The notes: generated by a model from the letters alone, not told the origin. A DNA stretch of 58,179 bases from Streptomyces viridochromogenes (GCF_001270495.1 NZ_LGUR01000264.1:1-58179); one strand, 5' to 3'; positions 43,204 to 51,448 are shown, counted from the stretch's first letter. Program-made: numbers and translations.

Positions 43204-43565
43204 CCGCGCCGACGCGCCCGGTATCCGGATCTGAACACGTGTACTACGAACAGCCAATTGCCTGGCGCATAGGCCAATTGGGGGCCCTGGGGGCGGTTAT
43301 CGACCTTGGGGCGGGGGCAGACGTCGGGGTATGGGCTGGACGCACGACTACAGTGACGCAGCACGCAATCGACGCTCGGCCGGAGGGCTGAGCTCCCACC
43401 AGCGAGGCAGCGCCCCGCAGATGGCGGGCTCGGACCTGAGGGTGGGCATTCCGCGCATTCTGCGCCGCCGGGCCCGCTGGGTCTCGGTACGCCTGCGCCA
43501 CCCGCGCGGCTGACCCAGGCCCTGCCGTTTGGATCATCCCGGCGTCGCCGGGCCTGGACCGACCG
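43204..43565. other. Region between hydrolase and MarP genes
   Basis: It contains one possible small ORF (43331-43513) and a CCAATTG direct/inverted repeat at about 43253-43283. No clear terminator was found. Confidence 0.35.
43331..43513 (+). CDS. Possible 60-aa basic protein, unrecognised
   Basis: An ATG at 43331 preceded by GGGGT opens a 60-codon frame (MGWTHDYSDAARNRRSAGGL onward) rich in Arg and Ser, with a short amphipathic C-terminus (ILRRRARWVSVRLRHPRG). There is no homology I can name. Codon use fits coding sequence. It could be a genuine small protein or chance. Confidence 0.35.
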   Translation: MGWTHDYSDAARNRRSAGGLSSHQRGSAPQMAGSDLRVGIPRILRRRARWVSVRLRHPRG

Positions 43566-44765
43566 TCAGAGCGCGCAGCTGTCGCTGTCCACCTGCTGGT
43601 TGGCGGTACGCCCCTTGACGATGTCCTCCTGGATCTCGTCCGCGGTGAGCGCGTAGCCGGTGTCGGCGTCATCGAGGGACTTGGCGAAGACCACGCCGTA
43701 CACCTTGCCCTCGGGCGTGAGCAGCGGGCCGCCGGAGTTGCCCTGGCGGACGGTCGCGAACAACGAGTAGACGTCACGGCGCACCGTGCCCCGGTGGTAG
43801 ATGTCGGGGCCGTTGGCCGGCAGTCGCCCGCGCACGCGCGCGGCACGCACGTCGTACGCCCCGTTCTCCGGGAAGCCCGCGATGATCGCGCTGTCGCCGC
43901 TCTGGGCGTCGGTGGCCGTGAACTGGAGTACGGGCGCGTCCAGGTCAGGCACGTCGAGCACGGCGATGTCGCGCTCCCAGTCATAGAGGACGACCGTCGC
44001 GTCGTATCTCTTGCCCTCGCCCCCTATCTGGACGGTGGGTTCGTCGACGCCGCCCACGACATGCGCGTTGGTCATGACGCGGCGGTCGGCGAAGACGAAG
44101 CCGGTGCCCTCCAGGACCTTGCCGCAACTCGGCGCGGTGCCCATCACCTTGACGATGGATCGCTGGGCGCGGGTGGCCACCGGGCTGTTGGCCAGGGCGG
44201 GGTCGGGCGGCTGGACCTCGTTGATCGGCTCGTTCGCGAACGGGCTGAAGACCTGCGGGAAGCCGTTCTGCGCCAGCACGGAGGAGAAGTCCGCGAACCA
44301 GGTGTCCGCCTGGTCGGGCAACGCCCGCGAGACACCCAGCAGCACCTTGGAGTTACGGACTTCCTTGCCGAGCGTCGGCAGCGTCGTCCCGGCGAGGGCG
44401 GAGCCGATCAGCCAGGCCACGAGGAGCATCGCGACGACGTTGACGAGGGCGCCGCCGGTGGCGTCCAGGGCGCGGGCCGGGGACCAGGTGATGTACCGGC
44501 GCAGCTTGTTGCCGAGGTGGGTGGTCAGGGCCTGGCCGACGGAGGCGCAGACAATGACGACGACGACCGCTACGACGGCGGCGGTGGTGCTCACCTCGGC
44601 GTTGTCGGTCAGCGCGTCCCAGATGACCGGGAGGAGGTACACGGCCACGAGACCGCCACCGAGGAAGCCGATCACCGACAGGATGCCGACGACGAAGCCC
44701 TGGCGATAGCCCACGATCGCGAACCACACGGCGGCGACCAGCAACAGGATGTCCAGCACGTTCAC
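43566..44765 (-). CDS. marP: MarP-type periplasmic serine protease (CvpA membrane domain plus trypsin-like domain)
   Basis: A GTG start at 44765 is preferred, with AGGCGAGG upstream and the membrane domain beginning at once (VNVLDILLLVAAVWFA). The 399-aa protein has four N-terminal membrane helices (CvpA-like, about 1-160) and a chymotrypsin-fold protease domain with His in VMTNAHVVGG, Asp in WERDIAVLD and Ser in RQGNSGGPLL. Two Cys flank the protease region. In M. tuberculosis MarP is needed for acid and oxidative stress resistance and cleaves envelope hydrolases. It is the last gene of the nth-NUDIX-marP order. Confidence 0.9.
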   Translation of the reverse strand: MNVLDILLLVAAVWFAIVGYRQGFVVGILSVIGFLGGGLVAVYLLPVIWDALTDNAEVSTTAAVVAVVVVIVCASVGQALTTHLGNKLRRYITWSPARALDATGGALVNVVAMLLVAWLIGSALAGTTLPTLGKEVRNSKVLLGVSRALPDQADTWFADFSSVLAQNGFPQVFSPFANEPINEVQPPDPALANSPVATRAQRSIVKVMGTAPSCGKVLEGTGFVFADRRVMTNAHVVGGVDEPTVQIGGEGKRYDATVVLYDWERDIAVLDVPDLDAPVLQFTATDAQSGDSAIIAGFPENGAYDVRAARVRGRLPANGPDIYHRGTVRRDVYSLFATVRQGNSGGPLLTPEGKVYGVVFAKSLDDADTGYALTADEIQEDIVKGRTANQQVDSDSCAL

Positions 44766-44809
44766 CGCTTCAGGCCTCGCCTCTTCACTCTCCGGTCCCA
44801 CCAGCTCGG

Positions 44810-44835
44810 CCGGGGGTCCAGGGGTTGACCCCCGG
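44810..44835 (-). terminator. Small hairpin between NUDIX and marP genes
   Basis: CCGGGGGT / ACCCCCGG form an 8-bp stem with a 10-nt loop, 45 bp upstream of the marP start. It could be a terminator or leader structure. Confidence 0.45.
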
Positions 44836-44861
44836 GAAAACACAGCACGGCAGACACCCTG

Positions 44862-45557
44862 TCATGACCGCCAGTCGAGCGGGACCTGCTTGTGGCGGTC
44901 CCAAGGCCGCTCCCAGCCCGAGAAATGGAGCAGGCGGTCGATGATCCCGGCGGTGAAACCCCACACCAGTGCCGATTCGACCAGAAATGCCGGACCTCGG
45001 TGGCCGCTGGGGTGGACGGTCGTGGCCCGGTTGTCCGGATTCGTGAGATCCGCCACGGGGACGGTGAAGACGCGGGCCGTCTCGTTCGGATCGACGACGT
45101 CGACCGGGCTCGGCTCGCGCCACCAGCCCAGCACGGGCGTGACGACGAACCCGCTGACCGGGATGTACAGCCTGGGCAGAACGCCGAAGAGCTGGACACC
45201 GCTCGGGTCGAGCCCGGTCTCCTCCTCGGCCTCGCGGAGAGCGGCCCGCAGCGGCCCGTCGGCCTGCGGGTCACCGTCCTCGGGGTCGAGGGCGCCGCCC
45301 GGGAACGAAGGCTGGCCGGCATGGGAGCGCAGCGAGCTGGCCCGCTCCATCAGCAGCAGCTCGGGCCCGCACTCACCCTCCCCGAAGAGGATCAGTACGG
45401 CGGACTGCCGCCCCGCGCCGTTCTCCGGCGGCAGGAACCGGCTCAGCTGCACCGGCTCGACCGTCTCGACGACCCGCACCACCGGGTCCAGCCAGCCCGG
45501 CAGCCCGTCCTTGCTCAGCATCACCGGCCCGTCCTGCGTATCACTCGCCCGCGTCAT
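44862..45557 (-). CDS. NUDIX hydrolase, CoA pyrophosphatase-like
   Basis: The 231-aa protein uses ATG 45557 (MTRASDTQDG). The NUDIX box GGALDPEDGDPQ...LRAALREAEEETGLD is present, with a few extra residues between G and RE. The preceding LLLMERASSLRSHAGQPSFPGG is the CoA-pyrophosphatase signature (LxLxxRxxxxxxHxGQxxFPGG). It should hydrolyse CoA and derivatives to 3',5'-ADP and phosphopantetheine; Rv3672c is the positional equivalent. Its stop is ATGA, from which a 26-codon frame (to 44785) runs toward marP. Confidence 0.9.
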   Translation of the reverse strand: MTRASDTQDGPVMLSKDGLPGWLDPVVRVVETVEPVQLSRFLPPENGAGRQSAVLILFGEGECGPELLLMERASSLRSHAGQPSFPGGALDPEDGDPQADGPLRAALREAEEETGLDPSGVQLFGVLPRLYIPVSGFVVTPVLGWWREPSPVDVVDPNETARVFTVPVADLTNPDNRATTVHPSGHRGPAFLVESALVWGFTAGIIDRLLHFSGWERPWDRHKQVPLDWRS

Positions 45558-45662
45558 CGCCACCCCCGTCGTCCTGCCCAGTCCAACGCCCGACGGCACC
45601 TAGATCGTTCCGGCCGTCCCGTACGACCGTACGGCGACGCCCTGCTCCACCCGTCTCGCCGG

Positions 45663-46691
45663 TCATCCGGCCGCCCCCAGCGGCGGGGCGGGCTTGCCGC
45701 CGGCGTCCAGATAGGACTGCGGGGGGTTGAGACGCTGGCCCGGGAAGCCGCCCTTCTCGTACTTCAGGAGCTTCCTCGCCTTCTCCGGGTCCGTCTCGCC
45801 CTCGCCGTACGCCGGGCAGAGCGGCGCTATGGGGCAGGCACCGCACGCGGGCTTGCGGGCGTGGCAGATGCGGCGGCCGTGCCAGATCACATGGTGCGAG
45901 AGATCCGTCCAGTCACTCTTCGGGAACAGCGCGCCGATCTCGGCCTCGATCTTGTCGGGGTCCGTCTGCTCGGTCCACTGCCAGCGCCGCACCAGCCGCT
46001 GGAAGTGCGTGTCCACGGTGATGCCGGGGCGGCCGAAGGCGTTGCCGAGCACCACGAAGGCCGTCTTACGACCGACGCCGGGCAGCTTGACCAGGTCTTC
46101 GAGCCGACCGGGGACCTCGCCGCCGTGGTTCTCCACCAGCGCTTTCGACAGACCCATGACGGACTTGGTCTTGGCCCGGAAAAAACCGCACGGACGGAGG
46201 ATCTCCTCGACCTCCTCCGGATTCGCGACGGCGAGATCCTCGGGCGTGGGGTACTTGGCGAAGAGCGCGGGCGTCGTCTGGTTGACGCGCAGGTCGGTGG
46301 TCTGGGCGGACAGAACCGTGGCGACCAGCAGCTGGAACGAGTTGACGAAGTCCAGTTCGGGGTGGGCGTAGGGGTAGATCTCGGCGAGTTCACGGTTAAT
46401 ACGCCGGGCACGACGCACGAGCCCGGTACGGGACTCGGCCGCAACCCCCTTCGCACTCGCCGCTCTAACAGAAGAGGCGCCCTTGACCACGGCGGTGGCC
46501 CGCTCAAGGACGACGTCGGGTTTCTTGGCGTTCACCTTCTTGGTGGTCGCCTTCTTCGCAGACGCGGCCTTCTTCACCGGCGCGGCCCTCTTCCTGGCCG
46601 CCGACTTCTTCACCGCCGCCGCCTCGCTCACGCCCGCCGCCTCGTCCACCCCCGAGGCCTCGTTCGCCGCCGCTTTCTCGCCACCTGCCAT
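45663..46691 (-). CDS. nth: Endonuclease III with Lys/Ala-rich N-terminal extension
   Basis: The 342-aa protein uses ATG 46691; an open frame extends 110 codons further upstream with no similarity. The first about 95 residues are a low-complexity Ala/Lys tract (KKSAARKRAAPVKKAASAKK). The core has the HhH motif LPGVGRKTA with catalytic Lys, catalytic Asp in GITVDTHFQRL and the [4Fe-4S] motif C-x6-C-x2-C-x5-C (CHARKPACGACPIAPLC). It removes oxidised pyrimidines and cleaves the abasic site. It is divergent from crp, and its stop is ATGA, leading into a 41-codon frame that overlaps the NUDIX start. Confidence 0.93.
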   Translation of the reverse strand: MAGGEKAAANEASGVDEAAGVSEAAAVKKSAARKRAAPVKKAASAKKATTKKVNAKKPDVVLERATAVVKGASSVRAASAKGVAAESRTGLVRRARRINRELAEIYPYAHPELDFVNSFQLLVATVLSAQTTDLRVNQTTPALFAKYPTPEDLAVANPEEVEEILRPCGFFRAKTKSVMGLSKALVENHGGEVPGRLEDLVKLPGVGRKTAFVVLGNAFGRPGITVDTHFQRLVRRWQWTEQTDPDKIEAEIGALFPKSDWTDLSHHVIWHGRRICHARKPACGACPIAPLCPAYGEGETDPEKARKLLKYEKGGFPGQRLNPPQSYLDAGGKPAPPLGAAG

Positions 46692-47032
46692 CACTTCACC
46701 CGCCGCCTTGTTGCCCCTTTTGTCGCTTTCTTTCCGCCGCCAGGACCCTGTTCGCCCACAGCGGAATAACGACGTACAACCACCCGCCCAGCCCCCTTGG
46801 CCTGTGCTCTCACCGGCGATTTGGACACCCGGCCAGCCTAGAGCCCGGCAGTGACATCCGCCCTGACCCCTGAAGATCAGCCCCCAATTGGACCCCTGCC
46901 GCTTACCTCGGGACACCTGTGCGGCATCCTTGTGACAGATCACACTGTTTGGACCGTCCGGCAAAATGGGGAGCACGGTCCCCTGGTACGTAGGGGAAAG
47001 ATCCCCTGAGCAGGTCGACAAGGAGAGAACTC
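46692..47032. other. Divergent nth-crp promoter region
   Basis: It contains the Crp-like palindrome at 46931-46944. The strong SD AAGGAGAG precedes the crp GTG. No gene is supported; the upstream extension of the nth frame across this region is considered chance. Confidence 0.55.
46931..46944. promoter_or_regulatory. crp: Crp-like operator upstream of crp
   Basis: TGTGA-CAGA-TCACA is a perfect palindrome. It fits GTG-N8-CAC, close to the Streptomyces Crp motif GTG-N6-GNCAC except that C replaces the G. Centred about 95 bp upstream of the crp start, it could mediate autoregulation or control of the divergent nth. Confidence 0.6.
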
Positions 47033-47707
47033 GTGGACGACCCTCTGCGGCGCAACCCGCTCTTCGCGGCTCTCGACGACGAGCAGTCCGCGGAACTGCG
47101 CGCCTCCATGAGTGAGGTGACCCTCGCCCGTGGCGACTCCCTGTTCCACGAGGGCGACCCGGGCGACCGGCTCTATGTCGTCACCGAGGGCAAGGTCAAG
47201 CTCCACCGCACGTCCCCCGACGGCCGCGAGAACATGCTCGCCGTCGTCGGCCCCGGCGAGCTGATCGGCGAGCTGTCCCTCTTCGACCCGGGCCCGCGCA
47301 CGGCGACCGCCACCGCGCTGACCGAGGTCAAGCTGCTGGGCCTGGGCCACGGCGACCTCCAGCCCTGGCTGAACGCGCGCCCCGAGGTGGCCACCGCGCT
47401 GCTGCGCGCCGTCGCCCGCCGCCTGCGCCGCACCAACGACGCGATGTCCGACCTCGTCTTCTCGGACGTCCCCGGCCGCGTGGCCCGCGCCCTCCTGGAC
47501 CTCTCCCGCCGCTTCGGCGTGCAGTCCGAAGAGGGCATCCACGTCGTGCACGACCTGACGCAGGAAGAGCTGGCCCAGCTGGTCGGCGCATCGCGCGAGA
47601 CGGTCAACAAGGCCCTGGCCGACTTCGCACAGCGCGGATGGCTTCGCCTGGAGGCCCGCGCGGTCATCCTGCTGGACGTCGAGCGCCTGGCCAAGCGCTC
47701 ACGCTAG
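47033..47707 (+). CDS. crp: cAMP receptor protein
   Basis: The 224-aa regulator starts with GTG 47033 (AAGGAGAG upstream). The N-terminal cyclic-nucleotide domain has GELIGELSLFDPGPRTATATA (about 74-94) for the ribose-phosphate. A dimerisation helix follows (DLQPWLNARPEVATALLRAVARRL), then a Crp-type winged HTH (TQEELAQLVGASRETVNKALADFAQRGWL). In Streptomyces Crp is needed for germination and affects antibiotic production. Gene position equals Rv3676. It ends at the 15-bp hairpin at 47712. Confidence 0.97.
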   Translation: MDDPLRRNPLFAALDDEQSAELRASMSEVTLARGDSLFHEGDPGDRLYVVTEGKVKLHRTSPDGRENMLAVVGPGELIGELSLFDPGPRTATATALTEVKLLGLGHGDLQPWLNARPEVATALLRAVARRLRRTNDAMSDLVFSDVPGRVARALLDLSRRFGVQSEEGIHVVHDLTQEELAQLVGASRETVNKALADFAQRGWLRLEARAVILLDVERLAKRSR

Positions 47708-47711
47708 CCGT

Positions 47712-47756
47712 ACGCGACCGGGCCCCACCTCACCACGAGGCGGGGCCCGGTCGCGT
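47712..47756 (+). terminator. Terminator downstream of crp
   Basis: ACGCGACCGGGCCCC / GGGGCCCGGTCGCGT form a perfect 15-bp stem with a 15-nt loop, followed by TT. It begins 5 bp after the crp stop. Confidence 0.85.
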
Positions 47757-47806
47757 TTGGTCCTCCACCCCCACGGCGCGGCAGCCGCGTACGGCGGCGA
47801 GGGGAC

Positions 47807-47904
47807 GTGTCGGGGGGCGTCCGCCCGCAGAGTCCGGTGTCAAGAAACAGGACCTCCTGGCAGTACGCCAGCGCACCGGACCGAGGACGGACACCCCCCG
47901 ACAC
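47807..47904. repeat. Long imperfect inverted repeat (structured element) between crp and NUDIX genes
   Basis: The outer arms GTGTCGGGGGGCGTCCG (47807-47823) and CGGACACCCCCCGACAC (47888-47904) pair at 16 of 17 positions. The inner arms GTCCGGTG (47832-47839) and CACCGGAC (47874-47881) pair perfectly. The 34-nt loop contains a small CTGGC..GCCAG hairpin and CCTCCT. Confidence 0.75.
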
Positions 47905-48063
47905 GGCCCCGCCCCACAACGCACCCGCACCCCCACCCAACCCGCACAGGCGCCGCAGGCACAGCCGCGAACCCCCACCACACCGGCACCAGCCCGCCGC
48001 AGGCACCCCCCACCGCCCCGGCCACCCCTCGAACATCCGCACACCAGGAGATAGCCTCCGCCC

Positions 48064-48936
48064 ATGGCAAACGGGCAGTGGTACCCACCGGAGTGGCCGG
48101 ACCGCATCCGTGCGCTCGCGGACGGGAGTCTCACCCCCGTCGTCCCGAAGCGCGCGGCCACCGTCATGCTGCTCAGGGACGCCGACGCCGAAGCCAGTCC
48201 CGCCGTGCACATGCTGCGCCGCCGGGCGTCCATGGCCTTCGCGGGTGGGGCATACGCCTACCCCGGCGGCGGCGTCGACCCGCGCGACGAGCATCCGATC
48301 CGCTGGGCGGGCCCCACGCGCGCGTGGTGGGCACAGCGGCTCGGGGTCGACGAGGCGGCGGCTCAGGCGATCGTCTGTGCGGCCGTGCGGGAGACGTACG
48401 AGGAGGCGGGTGTCCTGCTCGCCGGGCCCACCGACGACTCCGTCGTCGGCGACACCACCGGCGAGGACTGGGAGGCGGACCGCGCGGCCCTGGTCGCCCG
48501 GGACGTCTCCTTCGCCGAGTTCCTCGACCGCCGCGGCCTGGTCCTCCGCTCCGACCTCCTCGGCGCCTGGACCCGCTGGATCACCCCGGAGTTCGAACCC
48601 CGCCGCTACGACACATGGTTCTTCGTCGCCGCTCTCCCGGAGGGCCAGCGCACCCGCAACGCCTCCACCGAAGCCGACCGCACGGTGTGGATCCGCCCCG
48701 CGGAAGCCGCCGCCTCGTACGACAAGGGCGAGCTGCTGATGATGCCGCCGACCATCGCGACGCTGCGTCAGCTGATCCCGTACGACACCGCCGCGCACGC
48801 CCTCGCCGCCGCCCACGACCGCGACCTCACGCCCGTCCTGGCGCGGGCCCGCCTGGAGGACGGCGAGATCGTGCTGTCCTGGCCCGGTCACGACGAGTTC
48901 ACCAAACACATCCCGACCGGCGGAGCCCCCGCATGA
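48064..48936 (+). CDS. NUDIX hydrolase
   Basis: The 290-aa protein starts with ATG 48064 after AGGAGA. It has AGGAYAYPGGGVDPRDE and the NUDIX core AAVRETYEEAGVLLAG (RE-x2-EE-x-G). A long middle insertion precedes WITPEFEPRRYDTWFFVAALPEGQ, as in the actinobacterial NUDIX group next to MBL-hydrolase genes. The substrate is unknown; the group is often annotated as NUDIX or acetyltransferase-associated hydrolases. Its stop TGA is overlapped by the ATG of an 18-codon mini-ORF that leads exactly to the next gene. Confidence 0.8.
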   Translation: MANGQWYPPEWPDRIRALADGSLTPVVPKRAATVMLLRDADAEASPAVHMLRRRASMAFAGGAYAYPGGGVDPRDEHPIRWAGPTRAWWAQRLGVDEAAAQAIVCAAVRETYEEAGVLLAGPTDDSVVGDTTGEDWEADRAALVARDVSFAEFLDRRGLVLRSDLLGAWTRWITPEFEPRRYDTWFFVAALPEGQRTRNASTEADRTVWIRPAEAAASYDKGELLMMPPTIATLRQLIPYDTAAHALAAAHDRDLTPVLARARLEDGEIVLSWPGHDEFTKHIPTGGAPA

Positions 48937-48989
48937 CCGTGCCCGCACCGCCCGCACCGCCCCCAGCTCCGGAAGGCCCCCTCGTATGA
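48933..48989 (+). CDS. Possible 18-aa bridging mini-ORF (Pro-rich)
   Basis: ATG 48933 overlaps the NUDIX stop (ATGA) and its TGA (48987-48989) overlaps the ATG of the MBL gene (ATGA, 48986-48989). It would encode MTVPAPPAPPPAPEGPLV with eight prolines including PPP, a context that slows ribosomes without EF-P. It may couple translation of the two genes, or be chance. Confidence 0.3.
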   Translation: MTVPAPPAPPPAPEGPLV

Positions 48990-49816
48990 CGGACGCAGCC
49001 GCCCTCCCCGGCCAGCCGCGAGGCGGGGTTCTCTCCGGCCCCGCCACCCCCCGCGCCGTCAACGTCCTCGCGCCCAACCCCTCCGCGATGACCCTGGACG
49101 GCACCAACACCTGGCTCCTCTCCGAGCCCGACTCCGACCTGGCCGTCGTCGTCGACCCGGGCCCCCTGGACGAGGGACACCTGCGCAACGTCGTCGCGAC
49201 GGCCGAGAAGTCCGGCAAGCGCATCGCCCTGACCCTGCTCACGCACGGCCACCCGGACCACGCCGAGGGCGCCGTACGCTTCGCCGAACTGACCGGCACA
49301 CGCGTGCGTGCCCTCGACCCGGCGTTGCGACTCGGCGACGAGGGACTGGCCGCCGGGGACGTGGTGAGCGTCGGCGGGCTGGAACTGCGCGTCGTCCCGA
49401 CGCCGGGCCACACCGCCGACTCGCTCTCCTTCCACCTCCCGGCCGACCGCGCAGTCGTGACCGGCGACACGATCCTGGGCCGCGGCACGACGGTCGTGGC
49501 GCACCCCGACGGCCGCCTGGGCGACTACCTGGACTCGCTGCGGCGCCTCAGGTCCCTCACGGTCGACGACGGCGTACACACCGTCCTCCCGGGCCACGGC
49601 CCCGTCCTGGAGGACGCCCAGGGCGCCGTCGAGTTCTACCTCGCCCACCGCGCCCACCGCCTCGCCCAGGTCGAGACGGCCGTCGAGGACGGCTACGGCA
49701 CCCCCGCCGAGGTCGTCGCCCACGTGTACGCGGACGTGGACCGCTCCCTGTGGCCGGCGGCAGAGCTGTCGGTACGGGCGCAGCTGGACTATCTGGAGGA
49801 GCACGGCCTCATCTAG
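48986..49816 (+). CDS. Metallo-beta-lactamase-fold hydrolase
   Basis: The 276-aa enzyme has the dinuclear zinc motif THGHPDHAEG (HxHxDH), a third His in PTPGHTADSL, the bridging Asp in VTGDTILG and LPGHGP. Residues after about 200 form a helical C-terminal domain (the winged, LACTB2-like type: HRLAQVETAVEDGYGTPAEVV). Homologues act as RNase- or glyoxalase-II-like hydrolases; the positional equivalent is Rv3677c. It is preceded by the mini-ORF and followed by a convergent gene after 50 bp. No terminator hairpin is obvious. Confidence 0.88.
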   Translation: MTDAAALPGQPRGGVLSGPATPRAVNVLAPNPSAMTLDGTNTWLLSEPDSDLAVVVDPGPLDEGHLRNVVATAEKSGKRIALTLLTHGHPDHAEGAVRFAELTGTRVRALDPALRLGDEGLAAGDVVSVGGLELRVVPTPGHTADSLSFHLPADRAVVTGDTILGRGTTVVAHPDGRLGDYLDSLRRLRSLTVDDGVHTVLPGHGPVLEDAQGAVEFYLAHRAHRLAQVETAVEDGYGTPAEVVAHVYADVDRSLWPAAELSVRAQLDYLEEHGLI

Positions 49817-49867
49817 CGAGCGGCCGAACCACCGCGCGTCACCTGAAAGCCCCCTCGCTGGGCCCCC

Positions 49868-50689
49868 TCACAGGGGCCGCGGCGCTTTGACGCCGTGCAC
49901 GCGCGCGTACTCCTGCGCGAGCCACGGCCCGAGATCATCGACGTAGGACCGGAGTACACCCGCGTCGCCCGTGGGCTCGTACCCGAGCACGGCCGCCGTC
50001 CGCATCGACTCGGCCCGCACCGGGTAGTACGCCCCGAAGGCTTCCGCCATCTCCCTCAGGTCACTGGTCCACCCGCTCCAGCGAGGCATGACGAGCGTGA
50101 ACCCCGTACGCACCAGATGCCGCGACATGAACCGCACGAGCGGCCTCCGCGCGTCCTCGCTGTCATCGACCCCGGCGATCCGCTCCCGCCATCGGGGCAG
50201 CAGGAGGCCGAGATCGCCGTTGGTCTCGCGCGCGAGCAGCGCGTCGGGCCGGTAGCGCGGCAGACACTCGGCGAGATCGTCCCCGAGAAGGGGCGTACAC
50301 AGGCAGGCGACGAACCACCCCAGGTCGTGGGTCTCCAGATCGCTCAGCAGCCGCCTGCGGCTGTACAGCAGCGTCCCGGCCCCGTCGATCTGCGCGAACT
50401 CGGTGTCCAGCCCCTCGTCGAGCACGCGCGCGTCCGCCCGGTCCGCCTCGGTCGGCTCCTCGCACAGGGCGACCAGCACATCCAGGTCGCTGCGCCCCAC
50501 GCGCGCGGTGCCGCGCGGAACGGACCCATAGAGGTAGGCGCTGTGCAGCCGCGCCCCGAACACATCGAGCAGGCGGTGCCGCGCGGCGGCGACGACGGGC
50601 CGGAACGGACGGGGAACCCGCCCGAGGGACCCTTCGCGCGCGATGTACCCCTGGGCGTCGAGCCCTCTGTGGAGAACGGTTTCGGCCAT
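49868..50689 (-). CDS. Nucleotidyltransferase-domain protein
   Basis: The 273-aa protein starts with ATG 50689. The N-terminal polymerase-beta-like fold is marked by YLYGSVPRGTARVGRSDLDVLV (GS-x10-DxD). A helical C-terminal domain follows (ARETNGDLGLLLPRWRERIAG). Such proteins include aminoglycoside adenylyltransferases and minimal nucleotidyltransferases; no antibiotic-resistance signature was confirmed, so I leave the function open. It is not part of the mycobacterial-like block and looks like an insertion between MBL and RidA genes. Confidence 0.65.
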   Translation of the reverse strand: MAETVLHRGLDAQGYIAREGSLGRVPRPFRPVVAAARHRLLDVFGARLHSAYLYGSVPRGTARVGRSDLDVLVALCEEPTEADRADARVLDEGLDTEFAQIDGAGTLLYSRRRLLSDLETHDLGWFVACLCTPLLGDDLAECLPRYRPDALLARETNGDLGLLLPRWRERIAGVDDSEDARRPLVRFMSRHLVRTGFTLVMPRWSGWTSDLREMAEAFGAYYPVRAESMRTAAVLGYEPTGDAGVLRSYVDDLGPWLAQEYARVHGVKAPRPL

Positions 50690-50768
50690 GGGGCCACTGT
50701 GCCCTGATACGCAGCCCGTCCGGAGGATCCCGGGCAGGCTGCGACACACCGTCCCCACCGCCGAAGGG

Positions 50769-51236
50769 CTACGCCTCCGTCAGCTCCACCTGAACCTCGA
50801 CCTCCACCGGCGCGTCCAGCGGAAGCACGGCCACGCCCACCGCACTGCGCGCGTGAACGCCCTTGTCACCGAGGACCTCGGCCAGGAGTTCACTCGCGCC
50901 GTTGATGACGCCCGGCTGCCCCGTGAAGTCCGACGCCGACGCCACGAACCCGACGACCTTCACCACTCGCGCGATGCGGTCCAGGTCGCCCGCCACCGAC
51001 TTCACGGCCGCGAGGGCGTTCAGGGCACAGATGCGGGCGAGTTCCTTGGCCTCCTCGGGGGTGACCTCGGCGCCCACCTTGCCGATGACCGGAAGCTTGC
51101 CCTCCACCATGGGGAGCTGGCCCGCGGTGTAGACGTACACGCCCGACTGGACAGCCGGCTGGTACGCGGCCAGCGGAGGAACGACCTCCGGGAGCGTCAG
51201 GCCCAGCTCTGCGAGCTTCGCCTCGACCCCGCTCAC
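50769..51236 (-). CDS. RidA/YjgF-family protein
   Basis: The 155-aa product uses the GTG at 51236 that overlaps the DUF4177 stop (GTGA, 51233-51236) and has GGGAG 10 bp upstream. Signature elements are SGVYVYTAGQLPMVEGKL, RICALNALAAVKSVAGDLDRI and the C-terminal VHARSAVGVAVLPLDAPVEVEVQVEL. The conserved Arg that binds the substrate carboxylate is ARSAVG. RidA hydrolyses reactive imines/enamines from PLP enzymes. The positional equivalent is Rv3678c. Confidence 0.9.
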   Translation of the reverse strand: MSGVEAKLAELGLTLPEVVPPLAAYQPAVQSGVYVYTAGQLPMVEGKLPVIGKVGAEVTPEEAKELARICALNALAAVKSVAGDLDRIARVVKVVGFVASASDFTGQPGVINGASELLAEVLGDKGVHARSAVGVAVLPLDAPVEVEVQVELTEA

Positions 51237-51394
51237 GCCTGCTTCTCCCGCTTCAGGTAGGCCACGAGCTGTTCGGGGTTGTTCGGCCCGGGCACGACCT
51301 GGACGAGCTCCCAGCCGTCCTCGCCCCAGGTGTCCAGAATCTGCTTCGTGGCGTGGACGAGCAGTGGCACGGTTGCGTATTCCCACTTGGTCAT
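51233..51394 (-). CDS. 53-aa DUF4177 protein, coupled to ridA
   Basis: This gene begins at ATG 51394 (MTKWEYATVPLLVHATKQIL) and ends TGA 51233-51235, overlapping the ridA GTG. The sequence fits the DUF4177 family: the opening KWEYATVPL and a central DGWELVQV are its hallmarks. The function is unknown. The GTGA overlap means that ridA translation probably depends on it. It is short and easily missed by gene callers. Confidence 0.85.
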   Translation of the reverse strand: MTKWEYATVPLLVHATKQILDTWGEDGWELVQVVPGPNNPEQLVAYLKREKQA

Positions 51395-51448
51395 GTGGCC
51401 GACTTTATCCGTTGCCCGGAGGGGGCCATGCGGCCGACCACGTCCAAG

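Larger units (their letters stand above)
47708..48063. other. Crp-NUDIX intergenic region with structured elements
   Basis: It holds the crp terminator (47712-47756), a 98-bp inverted repeat (47807-47904) and, from about 47900 to 48050, a strongly C-rich, G- and T-poor plus strand. No gene is supported. The NUDIX SD (AGGAGA) lies just before 48064. Confidence 0.5.

Noticed and set aside
45541..45666. 41-codon frame from the nth ATGA into the NUDIX gene as a third bridging ORF
   Set aside because: It overruns the NUDIX start by 17 bp instead of ending at it, so it lacks the exact double overlap.
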